Source: Pagrus major (Eukaryota; Chordata; Actinopteri; Spariformes; Sparidae). From it: a DNA stretch of 64,000 bases. The notes beneath the pieces were generated by a model, which saw only the letters and a list, made by a program, of their open reading frames with translations, made no database searches and was not told where the DNA came from. How positions within the stretch are numbered: position 1 is the first letter of the stretch; every line of letters starts with the position of its first letter. Positions 1 through 13,701 of this stretch are shown piece after piece. The stretch lies in contig NC_133230.1 in NCBI RefSeq assembly GCF_040436345.1, positions 2,612,797-2,676,796 on the forward strand, written 5' to 3'. The translations under genes and the position numbers were made by a program.

Positions 1-100
1 TTCATTTAATCCAGACCGTGATCTTTTCCACTAAATCTAACCAAGCAGTCTTATTTCCTAAACCTAAAGTGCGTCTGTAAAGTGGAAATATTCTTTTTAA
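1..100. repeat. Dispersed fish repeat with CCTAAACCTAA motifs
   Basis: TTAATCCAGACCGTGATC and TTTCCTAAACCTAAAG resemble a second copy at 4835-4905 (TTAATCCAAACCATGATG, TGCCTAAACCTAACCAGAG). The element class is not determined. Confidence 0.4.
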
Positions 101-3100
101 TACTTGAACACCATAAATTTCACTAAATCTAATAGTAAAAAGCCATAAAACAAAGCTCACATTACATGGGGGATGCAAACGTATACCATCTAAAGGCCCA
201 CTTCCCAAAAGGTTTTCCAGCAGAAGACTTCTCATAAAACCACCCAGCAGTCTTACAGAATATCAGCTTTCGTGCCACATAGATAGTTATACATACAGGT
301 TATTGAGAAACAACAGCTGAGACGGTCACGGTATTAATACCACGATTTAGGGAGCCGTTGTCACACATCTTCAGACCATTTTAAAAGTCTTTGTAGCTAC
401 GACGAGAAGCATCAATGAAGGTATATGGAAGGCAAGGGATTACAACTAAAGGCTCACAGAGGAACAAACAAATCAGTAACTTCGCAATAAAAATGACAAT
501 TTCATAATTTTGGTAATGATTATGATTACATTTGCAGATGATTACTTTGGACCATGGTGCATGTTTTCAGCACATTAGAATAATTGAGGGATGTTTCCCT
601 CCAAATATATTTTATAATCACAGCTCTGACCTGAAAACCACAAACAAGGACACAATTAAAACCTATTACAGCTTTTTGAATCGTAAAGTTTAACTTGTAA
701 TTTTCCTTTGGATCTCGTTGTCTTACCTGATGCTTTTCCATCTACAACACACATTTTCACAGTTGACTCTGACCTTTGAGCTCTTCATCAGACGCTGCTT
801 ATCCTGTTGATGTAGGCATCAGATCCTATTCAGATTTTCCAGGGGACTCTGGGTAAATGACTACAGTGTGTAAAATGAATGGGGAAGAACTGGGACATTT
901 TCGGAGCCGACAACCGCCTCCCACGCCTCCCTTATCATAAGATCACAATGAAGAAAATCAAGCTGACGCGTAAAGAGGCTGCTGAGGAAACAAGACAGGC
1001 GCATCACATCGCTGCTTTATCCTCACCGGGTTCACACTCAGGTCTGGAAAAGTCTGGAGAAGTAAGAGAAACCAGGTTGATAACTTCAAGTACCTGAAAA
1101 CTTTTGACACAATGAGAGTCGAGTATCTCTCATCTCTCATCTGCGTTCAGGATTCTGCCAACAAAACAGGCTCTTCAACTGCAGATTGGAAAATATGTGA
1201 CAAATGAAATAGAAAGGTTTTTTCTAAATAGAAACTCAAAAGGGAGCTCTGATCTTTCTGGACCTCAAAGGCTCCACAGAGACCAGAGTGTCGGTCGGTC
1301 CGATGAAGGTGCCGCTCTAAAGTCGACCTTCGCTGTGTTCCTGTGAGGTTAACATTTTTGTTTGATAGAGAAATATGTCGACAACTGTTGAAGATCCTAA
1401 ACTCCCAAAATCTAGTGCCGTCGGTCACTACATCAATTTCTCCGATAGTTTGGTTACGCTACCTCCTTGAAGAAAGAAGCTGCTTCCTGAAATGTTTTAC
1501 AGGTTAACTTCTAACAATCAGTGGATGTTTGAAGTGATCAGTACTAATTTTTATAATTCAACCCCAACATTTCATTCAGACGCTGTGCTCAAACACACAT
1601 GTGAGGGACACTCTCAGGGTGACTGTGATTATAAAGACTATCCTGCAGCTCCGGCGTGTCCATCAGCAGCTCCCTTCACCTTCAGAAAGGCCCTGGAGCA
1701 ACACTCTCAATCTCTCACCTGCCGTCTTTGAAAAAACCAGCATCAGCCAAATGCTTTGAGTGTAAATGTGTCTCCAAAGTGTTTTCATCTGCTCCCACCA
1801 GAGTTTTTTTTTATTCATCAGCTCCCAGCTGTCTCCTCCAGGCTGGTGCAGAAGTACCTCATAGTTTTGGGGCCTTTGGGAACAAGATATTTGCTTATCA
1901 CGGAGGCCTGCAGGAGCTGAGCTCAGTAACGTACTGTGTAATATTTACTTAGTGTTGTAGAAGTCATGAGAGGAAGCAGTTTAAAGACGCTGTGGACGGA
2001 TTCAGCAGGGTCAGAAACTGATGTGATGGCGGTGGTTTACAACGGAAGACAAATCATCATCAAACTTCCCTCCCTGCTGCTGTGATTGTCTTTTTACTTT
2101 TTAGTCACCTCTTACTCCACAGCTGTGCGTTGTTCTCAACAAACTACCAAAACAGTCACATTTTGCCTCACTTTCTTGACCTTTTTTGAGTGTCGGGTAT
2201 TAAGAGTTTGTCGTTTTATCCTGTGTAGTTTGTCAAGTCTCGAGGTGGAACGTAGACAGAAAAATGCACATCTGTATCTTCTTAAACTATCTAGATATAA
2301 TGCATTTACTCGTCATTATCGTGATTCTGTACAAGTCTCGATCAGTATTCAATACGATGCATATGAGGAAGGCAGAGCTGGTGTACAAACACGTTGCAGG
2401 ATAGTCTTGAGGGACAGATATGATGTGCAGGACGAAGGTGACTACTTTTTGGCAGGCTGACACATCATAACACATATGGATTGTAATCACTAGTGCTTTT
2501 TTGGCGTATTTAATAGCAGAAAGAGGACTAAGATTCACTATCATCTTCTGAATGTGGCCAGGAGTTAAATAAACATTAACACCTGTCTGAAATCCATCTC
2601 CATATGTGGTCTGACGTTTACACCTGCATTAATTCTTATGCACATAATATATGTAGATAAGGTTTGCATATTATTACCAAGTGTAAATGGGTTTTATTCA
2701 CGCAGTAAATTCTGAATCGGGATGATTTTTCAAACCCGTCCAGCTGTCGTCGCCTCTTTTTAACTAACTGTATAATATATGGGTTTTATTTTAAATACTG
2801 CTTTCAGTTCTGTGTGTTTGTGTTAGGATATCATGTCTGAATTGTATCATAGCAGAGCAGATATCTTTAACTCATCCTCGCCTCTCTTCTAAGGCCGGAG
2901 TGGATTTAACCTCTGAAATCAATGGAGGGCTCAGAGCCGTCAGAGGGAATCCCCCGGTCAGGTCAGTGTGTTTCACGAGACGAGCAGGTGTTTCTTTATG
3001 TTTCGGGCTCTTTGCGTTACTCTTATCCGCTCTGCAGCTTTAACGCCTGATCACACGGGATCATTTCTCTCTTGTGTTGTGATGTTTTTTTGTGTCTTGA

Positions 3101-4235
3101 AGCAAATCCCAGTCCAATCCCTTTGTACCAAACCTGTTGCACTAATGTGGTTTGACTGATTGATTATCAGAAGTTGTGGCAGGCAGCCCCCCCCCCCCCC
3201 TTCTGCTTCAACCAATCAGTATTCAGCTCTGGATCTGACCTGTCCGCGCTCGCTCAGCGGAGGCAATCCGCCTCCATGGCAACGCGAGATCCAGACATAT
3301 TGAGGCATGTTGGGAGGATTTGGGATCCTCCTCTGTGAGTGTGTGTGGGGGTGCTGGGTGTAAGTGCTCTGTTGTGCTTCTCACAATAGGTCATAAATTT
3401 AGGAGACGCCCCCTCAGGCCTCGCTTATGACAGCACACTTGGTATACACACACACACACACACACATATTGTGCCTGCCCACGCACATTTCCATGCATGC
3501 ACGTGTCCACATGGACGCACACACACACACACACACCAGATGACCTCTGAAAGACAGAATTCAGCCTGCAGATGTCTGTTTGGAGTGTGTGTTGTTTGTA
3601 TGTGTGTGTGTTACCCTCTGACCCCTGCACACACCCTGCAGACACACACACACTTTCACCTCCAGTAACCTCACTGACACACACTCACACAAAAGGCCGA
3701 CCAGCCATCAAAAAGCTGCGGGGCTTTGTGCTCCTCGCTGCTTCACGTTTGGGTCAGTGGATCCCAACAGAACTCCGGCTGAAGGTTCAACTCCTTTGTC
3801 TTGAGTTGGAGTCATTTATTTTTAGACCTCATTTGCCAGGTGGTTAATTAAACCATGATGTTTTGATGCTCCATTTTTATTCAGTTCGATTTGGTCAAAC
3901 TGAGGCAAAGACAAAAGATTTCAGAAGTGTCAAAAGTGCAACCTGCCTGCTGAATATCACTTTTTCTTTGGATGTTTTGCTTCACTAACAGTTCGGCTCA
4001 GAGTCGACTAGTTGGTCCACCAGTCTTGTCCAGACAACTCCTGAATAGATCGACATTAAATTTAGATTTATGGCCAAATACCTGCAACTAACTGAAGACA
4101 CTCCTGTCAGCCTCAGCTTTACTGTGTCAGCACGCTAACACACTGAACTAACATAATGAACCAGGCAAAAATTAAGGACACAGATTTGATAAGAACTCTA
4201 TCTCATGATAGAAATAAGAAAACATGTTAAATGTA
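101..4235. other. Gene-free left flank, part 1
   Basis: No supported exon. Contents are simple repeats, a C-run at about 3187-3200 and a short CpG-rich stretch at about 3240-3300 with an RFX half-site CCATGGCAAC. Short open frames lack splice context or known domains. Confidence 0.5.
3444..3540. repeat. CA microsatellites
   Basis: Two CA runs (about 3444-3467 and 3515-3537) in a CA-rich stretch continuing to about 3690. Confidence 0.9.

Positions 4236-4286
<51 letters not shown>
4236..4286. repeat. (ATCT)n microsatellite
   Basis: About 13 uninterrupted ATCT units. Confidence 0.95.
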
Positions 4287-4834
4287 ACAGAGGCGTGTGA
4301 AGAGGTACTCATCTAAGACAGAGGAGTACTCATAAATACTACATCAGCTGTACCCACTGTACACGTGTTGCCTATAAATATGCAGAGCATCTCTGCGGGG
4401 GAATACTCACGGTCACAGTGCATCTGATGGTGTGAGATGAGTGTGTGCGTGTGTGTGTTGCGACGTACTAATCTGTGAACTATGAACCTCTTAACGATCT
4501 CGACCACTATCCGCACACTGTACACACTGCAGCTCACAATCATTCATGACTGACTATCATGTTGAACGGTCTGTTAGTTCCTGTATATGACACTTTGAAT
4601 TATCATTAATACTATATATATTTTAGGCCGTTACACTGTTTCAGATTTTACATATGTTAGGTTAAAATAATATTGTTACAGTTTAAACAAAGAAGGACAC
4701 AAATGCAAGACACAGAAAGGTTGAAACAAAGCCGAGCTACAAAAATAAGATGATAGTCCAAAAAATACAAAGTTCAAAATGCGGGAATGCCTTAGGACAC
4801 GGCATCTGTGATCGTGGTGACCAGAACAGGTATT

Positions 4835-4905
4835 TTAATCCAAACCATGATGTCCTCCTAACTCTGACCAAGTGGTGTTTGTGCCTAAACCTAACCAGAG
4901 CATAA
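4835..4905. repeat. Dispersed fish repeat with CCTAAACCTAA motifs
   Basis: Same orientation and motif order as the repeat at the start of the window. Short and without visible terminal structure. Confidence 0.4.
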
Positions 4906-4950
4906 ACACAGCGCTGTGACAAGAGAGAGATAGAAAATTTCAACCTTAAT

Positions 4951-5150
4951 GGGCGGCTATGGCTCAGGGTAGAGCCAGTATCTTGTTATTGGAAGGTCGC
5001 TGGTTTGATTCCCCTGGTCTGCATGTCGGAGTGTCTTTGGGCAAGATACCAAACTGTAAACTGCTCCTGATGTGTTGGTCGGCACCTTGCATGGCAGCCA
5101 CCGCCATCAGTGTATGAACGTATGTATGAATTACTGTCTGCTAAATGTAA
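4951..5150 (+). repeat. tRNA-derived fish SINE
   Basis: Starts with a tRNA-like head: A-box-like TGGCTCAGGGTAGA, B-box-like GGTTTGATTCC, then a body with TGTCTTTGGGCAAGATACC and CATCAGTGTATGAA typical of teleost SINEs. It is too diverged and extended to be a tRNA gene. Confidence 0.75.
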
Positions 5151-6999
5151 ACAAACGTTCAGTTTTAACTTATCTGTGGTTTTGCAGAAACACACCGAGC
5201 TAACATTAATTCTGATGACGTGGCTGAAAGCTCTGGAAAAAGTGAAAGAGCCTTGAGTTTAATTCTCAACGTCAAGAATCCTCCTCAGTGCTCAAACTGT
5301 TGTATGTAACTGGATCTATCATAACAGAAAAAAACAAACTTGATTAAACACCGATGCTCCCGATATCGGCCTTCTGTAATCGTCCTCGTACGAACACTTC
5401 ACCCTCACAGTGTTCATTAGCCCGGTTCACTCGCCGCCCTGCATATTTCTACATACTCTGAACAAGCAGTCGACTGTTGCGGGTGATTATGCGGCCGCGT
5501 TCGAAAGCCGCTGCAGGTTTGCCTTTGTTAGCCGTCGGTCCTCTGGGGGTTAATGACCCAGAATCCGTCATCTTCTAATCCTCGTCGAGATGAAAAGAGA
5601 CATTGTTTACATACATCTGCCTTCAAAGGGGAAGGCGCCCAAATTAGAAGCAGCAAGTCAAACAGTATGCAGATGAGGCAGCTGAATGGGCTGAATAGAC
5701 GACTCCCGACTGGAGGCACGCACGCCTTCCACCTCCTCGCCGGTCGTGTCCTGTGGGTGAGGAGAGAGGCTGGAGGGAGGGAGGGAGGCAGCAGAGGCAG
5801 GTGCTGTCTCCCCCCCTGCAGAGCTCCTCCATTGTGGTTCCCTCTCAAAAAAAGGGACAGCTGTTGTGTCTCGCACCCCCTCCAGTGTTGGCAGTCATGC
5901 GTGTGTTGGTATGTGTGTGTCTGGATGTTTATTAGTGTGTGTTTTAGAAAAGTTCATGTTTGGTTTCAACAGGCTGTTGTTTTATTGCCCTCAGCTGTTC
6001 AGACGCTCTCGCCTGAAATAAAATGTTAATTTTCTCCCGTCTCACGTCACTTTTCTGTCCCCTTCACTCCTTTAACTGCTCCCTCATTCCTCACCTTCAA
6101 TTGATTTTTGGCCTCAACTCCCACCGCCAATCTTCAGCATCGGTTATATAAAACTTTTCTCCGGAGCCATAATCTCCATGCATGAGTTAAACTGCACTGG
6201 GAGCGTGAAACCAATGATAAGGTTTGTTCCAGTTTCTGTTGGCCACTCCACTTCTGGTTTGCCCCATGCGTTGCATTTTGAGGCTACTGACACTATTCTC
6301 AAAAAAGAAGCCATCCTATGCATGTTGGAAATAGTTGGATTATAGTTAATGTATTAGAAACCCAAAATGTAGACAGAACCAATCATAATCTTTGTTTACA
6401 AAAACTTAGAGGGGTAGAAAACCCCTGCATCACGCACTAGCTTAGTGTTTATATCTTATTCATCTAAAATGCTGCTTTGATGCTTTCATATCTCATAAAA
6501 ACACTTTCAGTGACCTAATTTATCTGTTGGGCTACTCCTTGTTAGCAAACAGTGGATTTACACACGTAGCAGACATGGTGCAACATTAGCCTTCATTTCA
6601 TGAATGTTCTGGATCTTCTACGTGTTCTTGTTTCGTTACCAGTGAATCATTTTGGGCTTTGTGCTTCTGTTTGGTGCTTTGACATTAGCGTGAGAAAACC
6701 ACGCTGTAAATGTGTCGAAAAACCAGACGCTTACGAGCTTAGCAGAGCTGTAGAATTGGCGATGATTCTCTCTGGTTTTGTCACATTACATAATCATTTG
6801 ATCCATAAAATCATTGATTAGTGTAGCTTAGATAATCATTGGCTTTGCCCAATCCGTCTCTTCCTTCTCAACCTGCTCCAGCACCCCCAACACTTCATTA
6901 TTCCTTCCTCTGTCTTCTTTATCCCATCTCTCCTTCTCCCTCTCTCTCTTCTCAGATCTCCTTTTTAAAGAGCTTGAGGGGTAACAAGCATGTCCGGGG

Positions 7000-7270
7000 T
7001 TAAGAGGAGCCCCCCGGTAGGCCCGGCAGTCTGCCCTTTTGTCTCCTCCCAGAGCCCAGATGCCTCCATTCGCCGCTCCGGTTTGTTGGAATGACCACAT
7101 CGGCATCAGTGGAATGGCACCAGGAATTCTTTTGTGTCGGCCCTGTTTGGCCTCCCCCATGCTGGCAGCCACCGTCCTCACCCCTCCGCCTCGCTAATTT
7201 AATCAGCTCGGGGACGAAAAACACACGGCCTCGCTAAGAACTTCATTGTTTGTCCCAAATCTGAGCAGAC
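7000..7270. other. GC-rich low-repeat stretch, candidate regulatory element
   Basis: A complex, non-repetitive sequence (AAGAGGAGCCCCCCGGTAGG to AAATCTGAGCAGACAGCTGA) within simpler DNA. No splice-bounded open frame was convincing. Conservation is unknown, so this is only a candidate. Confidence 0.2.
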
Positions 7271-8339
7271 AGCTGATGGGGTAATGGCTACATGTCTGTG
7301 GGAATGTGTGTGTGGTTTTTTTTAGGTCTCTGTCTGCTTTGTAACTTTTTTTTTGGTTTAATTATGCAGATGAACTTTTAGGAATTTTTGTGTGTGAATT
7401 GTTTGGGTTTGCCCACAAAGTTAAAAGCCAACCGGTGACCTTATTTATTGGACGAGCACTGTACATCCAAATTCCAGACTATATTTTAGTTTAATCAGAA
7501 ACAAAGTACTTTGCATATTTAGAGCACTTAGTGTGCTATTGATGTACTCTACTGTCGGACTGCAATACACAAAGACAGAGGACCAACTCACATCTTAGGA
7601 AATTAACTTTTATTGGCAGTGAAAAGTCCCGATTTCGTTAGCGTCCACTTGCACTTTCATTGTTTTGACAAAATGGGCTTGATGGATGTTCTTCTTCTGT
7701 GGTGTTCATACCACTTAAAGATAAAAACAACTAGACCTTTGTTTTATGTTTTTTGAGTTTTTGTACTTACGTTATCCTGAATGTTTCCAACAATGTAGAC
7801 AAGAAAAATCCACGAGGTTCCTCAAGCTAATGCTGCTTTCATTAGGTTGCCGTGGCTTCTTTCTGGGACAAGGAAGTCGTTGAACAAGACTCGTCTGTGA
7901 ACATCCGTGCCTGATGGTGGTTGTTTAATGGTGTATACATCACTGCTGCAGTCAGGTTGATAAACAGGAGCGAAGATAACGTCTCTGAGCTCTCCTCCCG
8001 TCTGTAAATGGCGCCGAGCTCGGAGGATCTGGCTCTAATCCAGAATCTGTAGCCGGTCTCGAGGTCGGCACGTATGGTTGTAATGTTTGCATCTCTAGAA
8101 CTGTTTCCTGTGGTCAAAGTTGTTGGTATTTGTTACGTAAATCACACACAAATTGAATACGAGACTACTTTATCTCCATACTTACAAATAGTATGTAAAT
8201 AGACTAATTAAAGCTAAAGCTTTAAATCTTTAACCCGTTGACCTCTGATTGATTTAATTAATATAAAACACACTGTGTCTTCTGCATCTTTCTACAGATA
8301 GCAGCTCAACAACAGGGATTTGAAACCCTTCGCCTCGGT

Positions 8340-8780
8340 ATACCATGGGGGGATTTATTACATTAATTTGATTAAGACAGTATTAGATGTCAATTGGCAT
8401 TACCTTCACAGTTAATTACCTTCATATGACTCCATTACATTAACAGCTGTAACAAAGCTCTACAGAGTGTGAGCTAACGGGCCGTGATGGGAAAGTATTA
8501 AACTGTAAAACAGAAATCATTCACGTTTTCGTCATTTAATCACGTCGTAAAACTGCCTGGCAGAGCACCGCCATTGTGCTCAGTGTTTAGATGAAAGCTG
8601 TCACTTTCAGGACTTCAGCACTGGCTTCATCTGTCAAAACACCATCCGCCTTCCAGCCACACAACCACGCCAGCCTTCATCCACCGCTGCCGCTCGTGAT
8701 CGTCTCTGACAGCCCGATGGTTGATGTGTAAGCGAGCTTATAGCCCAACAATTGCTTTAATAACGGCCTCACATGCAGCC
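8340..8780. other. Homeobox-motif-rich stretch, candidate regulatory element
   Basis: Many TAATT/ATTAA cores (TACATTAATTTGATTAAGAC, CAGTTAATTACC, CATTAACAGC) in otherwise complex sequence without repeats. Inference only. Confidence 0.22.
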
Positions 8781-8807
8781 AGACAACAACTGCAAACTAA
8801 GAAGTGC

Positions 8808-8843
8808 GTGCGTGTGTGTGTGTATGTGTGTGTGTGTGTGTGT
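8808..8843. repeat. GT microsatellite
   Basis: Interrupted GT run. Confidence 0.9.
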
Positions 8844-10099
8844 CGGAGCGAATGGTCATTTTTTTTCTTCTGATGAATTGATTTTCGCCAGACGTCAGCC
8901 TTCAGCCCTGTGAGGTGATGAATGGGTGATTAATGTGGCAGCGATATGGAGCAAATCAATTTGTGGTGACCCGCCTTGTAGCGGTGACCCAGAAGGCAAG
9001 GCGCGTGGGAGTGTGTGTTCAGGGGGTGAGGAGGAGGGCAGGGACCCCCCGGAGAGGTGCACCTGCACTATAAGACCATTTACATGTTTAACATTTATTG
9101 TTTTTATTGATTGAACAGGAGGAGGTGCTGGGGCACAAACACACAGACCAGTATAAGCCTTTTGTTTTTCCTCCCTCCTACGCTCTCTGGATCAATCCTG
9201 AATCCATCATACATTATTAACCAGCAGTCAGTGCACCTGAATATCTGTGTGTGCACGATCCTTTATGAATACCATCCTTAAAGTCAATGGGAGATGCATG
9301 GAGAAACACTCCTGATGAAGAAATGCCTCCAGAGAGCAGGTTAATGACTGATTTATTTATCAACACGTTGTTCAGGAAAGGCTCCTGTTCGCAGTGTTGT
9401 TGCAGTCACATCGGCGATATTTGGTCGGACCGGCCCCGTGTGGGTCATTAACCTACTTTGTGAATTGTGTTCAGAAGTCGTACGATGTAGATATGTTGTG
9501 TTTTGGTGTGTTTCTTCGTGCAGCTGTCACCACAGTCTGGCACCAAAGCAGGATTAATTAGGACTTCTGTTTCACCATTAAAGCATCGTTACCCCTAAAA
9601 CTTTTTATAAAGGAGAACAAAAATGTTTCTTTGGTTCTTTTTCTAACACAGTTTGTTTGTAGCAGTCTCATCGTGTGGTACCTGCCATCTTTTTTTATTT
9701 AAGCTGAACTTTCCAACTCCCTCTGGATTGACTGCTGTGGATTCAGATCACCTGTGTGCAGGTGTGAGGAGACTGGCTCCTAATTAATGAGTGAAGGCAG
9801 CTTGGGACGTTGCCCTCGTAGCCAGTCAGGGTGTGACGACACCCTTTTGTGAAGGCTTAAAGGAGGTGCGGAGCGGCTCCGAGGTCGTTCAAGTTTGTTT
9901 TTGTAGCCTGAAACTAACAGCAGCTTTTTCCAAACAAATGCAGGTTTGAGGAACAGGAAATCCCCCTGAGCAGAACTGTGATGCAGGCTCCTTAAAAGTA
10001 GACTTGACTGTCTGCTTTTTGTCTGGAAACGCAGACTGAGTTCAGCAGTCCACACTGGGACACTGAAGTTTTTTACCCCCCAAAAATTAATTACCTACC

Positions 10100-10200
10100 A
10101 TCAAGGTGCCCTTGAGCAAGGTGCTTAACCCCCCACTGCTGCTGTGCATCTGCTCAGTGGTCAACAGCACACGACTTTGGCTGCACCGGGCTCATCCCAG
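10100..10200 (+). repeat. Fragment of a fish SINE body
   Basis: CCTTGAGCAAGGTGCTTAAC and the following CTGCTCAGTGG resemble the common body of teleost tRNA-SINEs. The tRNA-like head is absent. Confidence 0.45.
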
Positions 10201-11905
10201 ATGTAGGTGTTTGTGTATTAATGAGTCTAACGAGCAGCAACCTCACAGAAATCATTCACAGCTACAGGCTGTAAACGAGCTCGTAAACCGTACAGAAAAA
10301 CAGACTTTTTAAAAAATGCTTCCAGCCTGTTTACTCTCTGTCTGACTCACGGGGAGTTTTAATGCACGAATCGATCATCTGATAATCAGCCTCTGCTAAT
10401 AGACTGAGAACTCACCAGCCAGGAACTCAAGTTGGTCTTTTTTATAAATCCAATTTGATTTCACCAACCTTTTTTTAAGAGCTACCTCGAGGAGAGAGAC
10501 TATTTTGTTCACCAGCTAGTTGATCACTGTGTCTGTCTACCTTTTGGTGCTGATCGATAGGTTCATCAGACATTTATCACTGAGAACAGCTGCCTGATAT
10601 GGTTGGAAACAACGATGATGAGAGCGGGGAACCAAAAAAAGTCCATCTTAACCGACCGTATGAGCCGAGAGATGTTAAATCACGACACGGAGCAGTGGAG
10701 GTGCAGCGACGGTGATATTACTCTGTGGGTTTGTCACCAAGAGCGACACGCTACACGTATATGATTATGTTTTATGTCACACTTTCCTGTGATATGGAGA
10801 CAATGAATCATGAACTCTGACATTGTCTTTACATTACAGGCTATTTTTATAAACTCCAGCTGACACAGGGAGTCCGTCTGTGTTCCCGTGTTGGCGCTGG
10901 TCACTGTAACACTCTCCCTCGTCCTGTCAGGACTTGGACTCGAACACTTCCTCACCGCGTCCTCTCTTTCCACTCTGCTGCTCCTGCCGACACAAACCGA
11001 GAGAAATCGACACCGCGGGAGACGATTAATGGGGTTCAGGCGCCGTTCTCTCGCTCTCTGTGTCTCATGACCAGAACTTCACAATTCTTCACAGGGGTGT
11101 GATGGAGACACGAGCTGGTTTATCAAAGTCACTTTACTTTTCACAAGGTCAGAAAATGTGAAACAATTCACCTCTGACTTTTCTGTGCACGCTTTATGTT
11201 GAAAGTCGCTTTTTTGTGCAGACTAAATCTGACAGTCAGTCATATTAAAAGCTATGCTAGAGAGGACAGAGTGATTGGAACTGGGTTACAGAGATCTGCA
11301 ACTTAAAACGAATGTGGGTCAGGGCTGAAAAGTGAGGGCGAACGGCTCCTTTCCTACTTCCTACCTCCTTATTTCCAGCTCCCTTGCTTGGATCGCGTCC
11401 ATCTTCAAACTCGGCCTTCGTTTTGATCTCGACTAGTTTGGTGACTGCTCTTGAATGGATGTGATGTTGACAAAAGAATCTGTTCAGACATATAAACACG
11501 TGGCAAAATACTCTGTTGTGGCTTTAAATACCTCGCTCTGTCAACATAAACAGTGATTAAAATTGTGCCGGCATCTGAAAAATCTCTGGTGGATTCACGC
11601 TTACAACAAACTTCCTTATTGAACTGTGGTCTCTGGCTCGGCAGCCGTCTCAACCGGCCGTCATCCCTCAATCATCCCCTCCTGCTTCTGACACGAAACC
11701 CAGATCATGTGATTGATATGACTGAAAAACACTACAGGTTGCAGGCTGGACTTCCTCTGGCTGTTTTTTTTTCTAGTTGTTGTTATAATGACAGTGATTA
11801 GAGAAATGGCCTCGGCTGCTCACATGTGAGGAGCCAGGGAGGAGAGGATTGCTCTGTAATTGAGTTAACCTGGAACATGAGAGCGGGGTGTTATGTTGAA
11901 GATGG

Positions 11906-11970
11906 AGAGGAGGAGGAGGAGGAGGAGGAGGAGGAGGAAGCGGAGGAGGTGGTGGAGGAGGAGGAGGTGT
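11906..11970. repeat. GGA-rich purine tract
   Basis: Repeated GAGGAG units, a possible triplex-forming purine strand. Confidence 0.9.
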
Positions 11971-11994
11971 GAAAGGCTACATTAAGGGGTTTTG

Positions 11995-12215
11995 TGTCCC
12001 AGAGAATGAATCAGAGAATCAATCTGTCCTCTTTGAGACAACAACAATGGAGCAAAGAGTCACTTATTCCATCATTATGAAGCCGCGGGGTTTCTGACTG
12101 AGTGCCCTCCGACGGGCCGAGAGTCATCACGCTGATATTATTTAATGATAATGTCGACTCGTAATTAGATTTTTCGGCCGTTTCCAGATATTAATGTTTC
12201 GTTGCTATGGTAACG
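11995..12215. other. Candidate regulatory element with X-box
   Basis: Complex sequence with ACAACAATGGAG (SOX-like), TATTTAATGATAATG, GTAATTAGATTT and the RFX-like palindrome at 12201. No coding potential seen. Confidence 0.25.
12201..12214. promoter_or_regulatory. RFX X-box-like palindrome
   Basis: GTTGCTATGGTAAC is a near-perfect inverted GTTGCC half-site pair, the RFX binding form. It sits in a stretch (about 12000-12215) rich in TAAT motifs. Confidence 0.4.
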
Positions 12216-12455
12216 TGAAATCCGGCAGGCACCGTAACTGTTATATCACAGTATTTATGTTTAAAACTTTTTTAATGATGGCACAGTGGTCTCATAATGA
12301 GCGAGCTCACTTCACAGAGGGTACATTATGTTTTCAGACTTCAGAGGAAGGAAGAGTAAATAACATGAAAACAATATCATACAAGGTAGTTAGTTATTAT
12401 TGGACTATAAGGTCACAGAGACTCATTTATTTTTCATTTATTCATGAGTCTATTT

Positions 12456-12580
12456 AGTGCGGTTGGGCAATATATTGATTATATCATCTTAGATTTTGGA
12501 TAATGTTTTATTGTGATGACATAAGTGTTTTAAAGGCATCCATACAACATATGTGATTTTGTCCATATCGTCAAGCCCTG
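12456..12580. mobile_element. Short hAT-like MITE
   Basis: Left end GGTTGGGCAATATATTGA and right end TCCATATCGTCAAGCCCTG are diverged inverted versions of a GGGCTGGGCGATAT-type terminus common in fish hAT MITEs. No coding content. Target duplication is not resolved. Confidence 0.5.
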
Positions 12581-12689
12581 TTACAACCTATTTAACACTA
12601 AGGGAGCAAATGGTAAATGTTTTATCCAAATAAAAACGGTGTGCGTCCACATGTGTATTATTTATTGATCAAACATATATGAAGCATAT

Positions 12690-12790
12690 ATTGATAGAAA
12701 ACTCCTCAGCCACATGTCGATGGCAAGTCAGGTGAGGTTTCGTAGACTTTAAAACATTTCTGGAGCTGCGTGGTCACAACTGAAGGAGCT
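12690..12790 (-). repeat. Dispersed fish repeat (TTCACCTGACTTTCCATC type)
   Basis: The reverse complement shares AGCTCCAGAAATGTTTT and CACCTGACTTGCCATC with the copies in the array spacers. Confidence 0.45.
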
Positions 12791-13156
12791 GGAGATTGTT
12801 TATAGTAAAGCTACCAGAACTAACATCCCCGATCAAAACCTTACCAACGCTCATCAAAGCGGAGCTACAAACAGCACATACGCTGACATATTACACTGCA
12901 TGATGTCAGCAAAGGTGGTATCTCATTCATTATTCATACAGGCTCGGTCATATGAGCTGTGCTGTTCTTCACAAAGAGGAGCAGGGACACAGCTGAAGAC
13001 ACGACAGTGGTCATTCAGCTCCATCCAGTGATGGAAAGACATCACTGCACCTTCTGTCAACAAACTCCAGTAAGTTGAGGTGTCTTCTTCTCTTTCTTTG
13101 CCTCACGCTCACTTTCTAATGAATGAATCCAGTTTTTCACATGAATGGGTGACAGC

Positions 13157-13215
<59 letters not shown>

Positions 13216-13240
13216 ATTGTCTTTCTTTCTTTCTTTCTTG
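13157..13240. repeat. (CTTT)n microsatellite
   Basis: About 14 CTTT units, a TATTGT break, then further units. Confidence 0.95.
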
Positions 13241-13318
13241 TTTCTATTGTCCCTCCTCACTTTCACTTTCTCCTCCAACTTTACCTCTTTTGTTCTCTCC
13301 CTACCTGACCTTCGCAGC

Positions 13319-13351
13319 CGCCTCCTCCTCCTCCTCCTCCTCCTCCTCCTC
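13319..13351. repeat. (CTC)n microsatellite
   Basis: Uninterrupted CCT/CTC triplets. Confidence 0.95.
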
Positions 13352-13561
13352 GGCTCAGTGTATATATATCAGAAGCACCTCCTCAGGCTGCAGGAAGACC
13401 AATTAATTAAAAACACTAATAACCCTTTCTCTACTGGGAGAGAGCGTTTTCCTACTCATGCATTATTAATGTGGCTCTGTATGATCATTTGCAGGTAGTG
13501 TGTGTGTGTGCGTGCGCATGTGTGTGAATAATTTATATCTTAACAAGTTGCTGCTTTGAAC

Positions 13562-13701
13562 GTGTGTGTGTGTGTGTGTGTGAGATTTTCACTCAGCGAT
13601 GCTCATTAAGAGCTGACCAGCTGAGAGCGAGCGAGTGAGTAAGTGAGTGAGATAGTGTGCGTGTGTGTGGTGGTTCGTGTCATTTGCATGGTAAGAGCTG
13701 G

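Larger units (their letters stand above)
5151..12000. other. Gene-free left flank, part 2
   Basis: No supported exon. Contains the SINE fragment, microsatellites and the candidate elements listed separately. Otherwise nothing recognised. Confidence 0.5.

Noticed and set aside
4951-5030. Possible tRNA gene
   Set aside because: A- and B-box-like motifs are present, but the cloverleaf is not complete and the sequence continues into a SINE body.
13057-13498. Several frames of about 70-117 codons near 13.1-13.5 kb
   Set aside because: They are low-complexity products of CTTT and CTC repeats.
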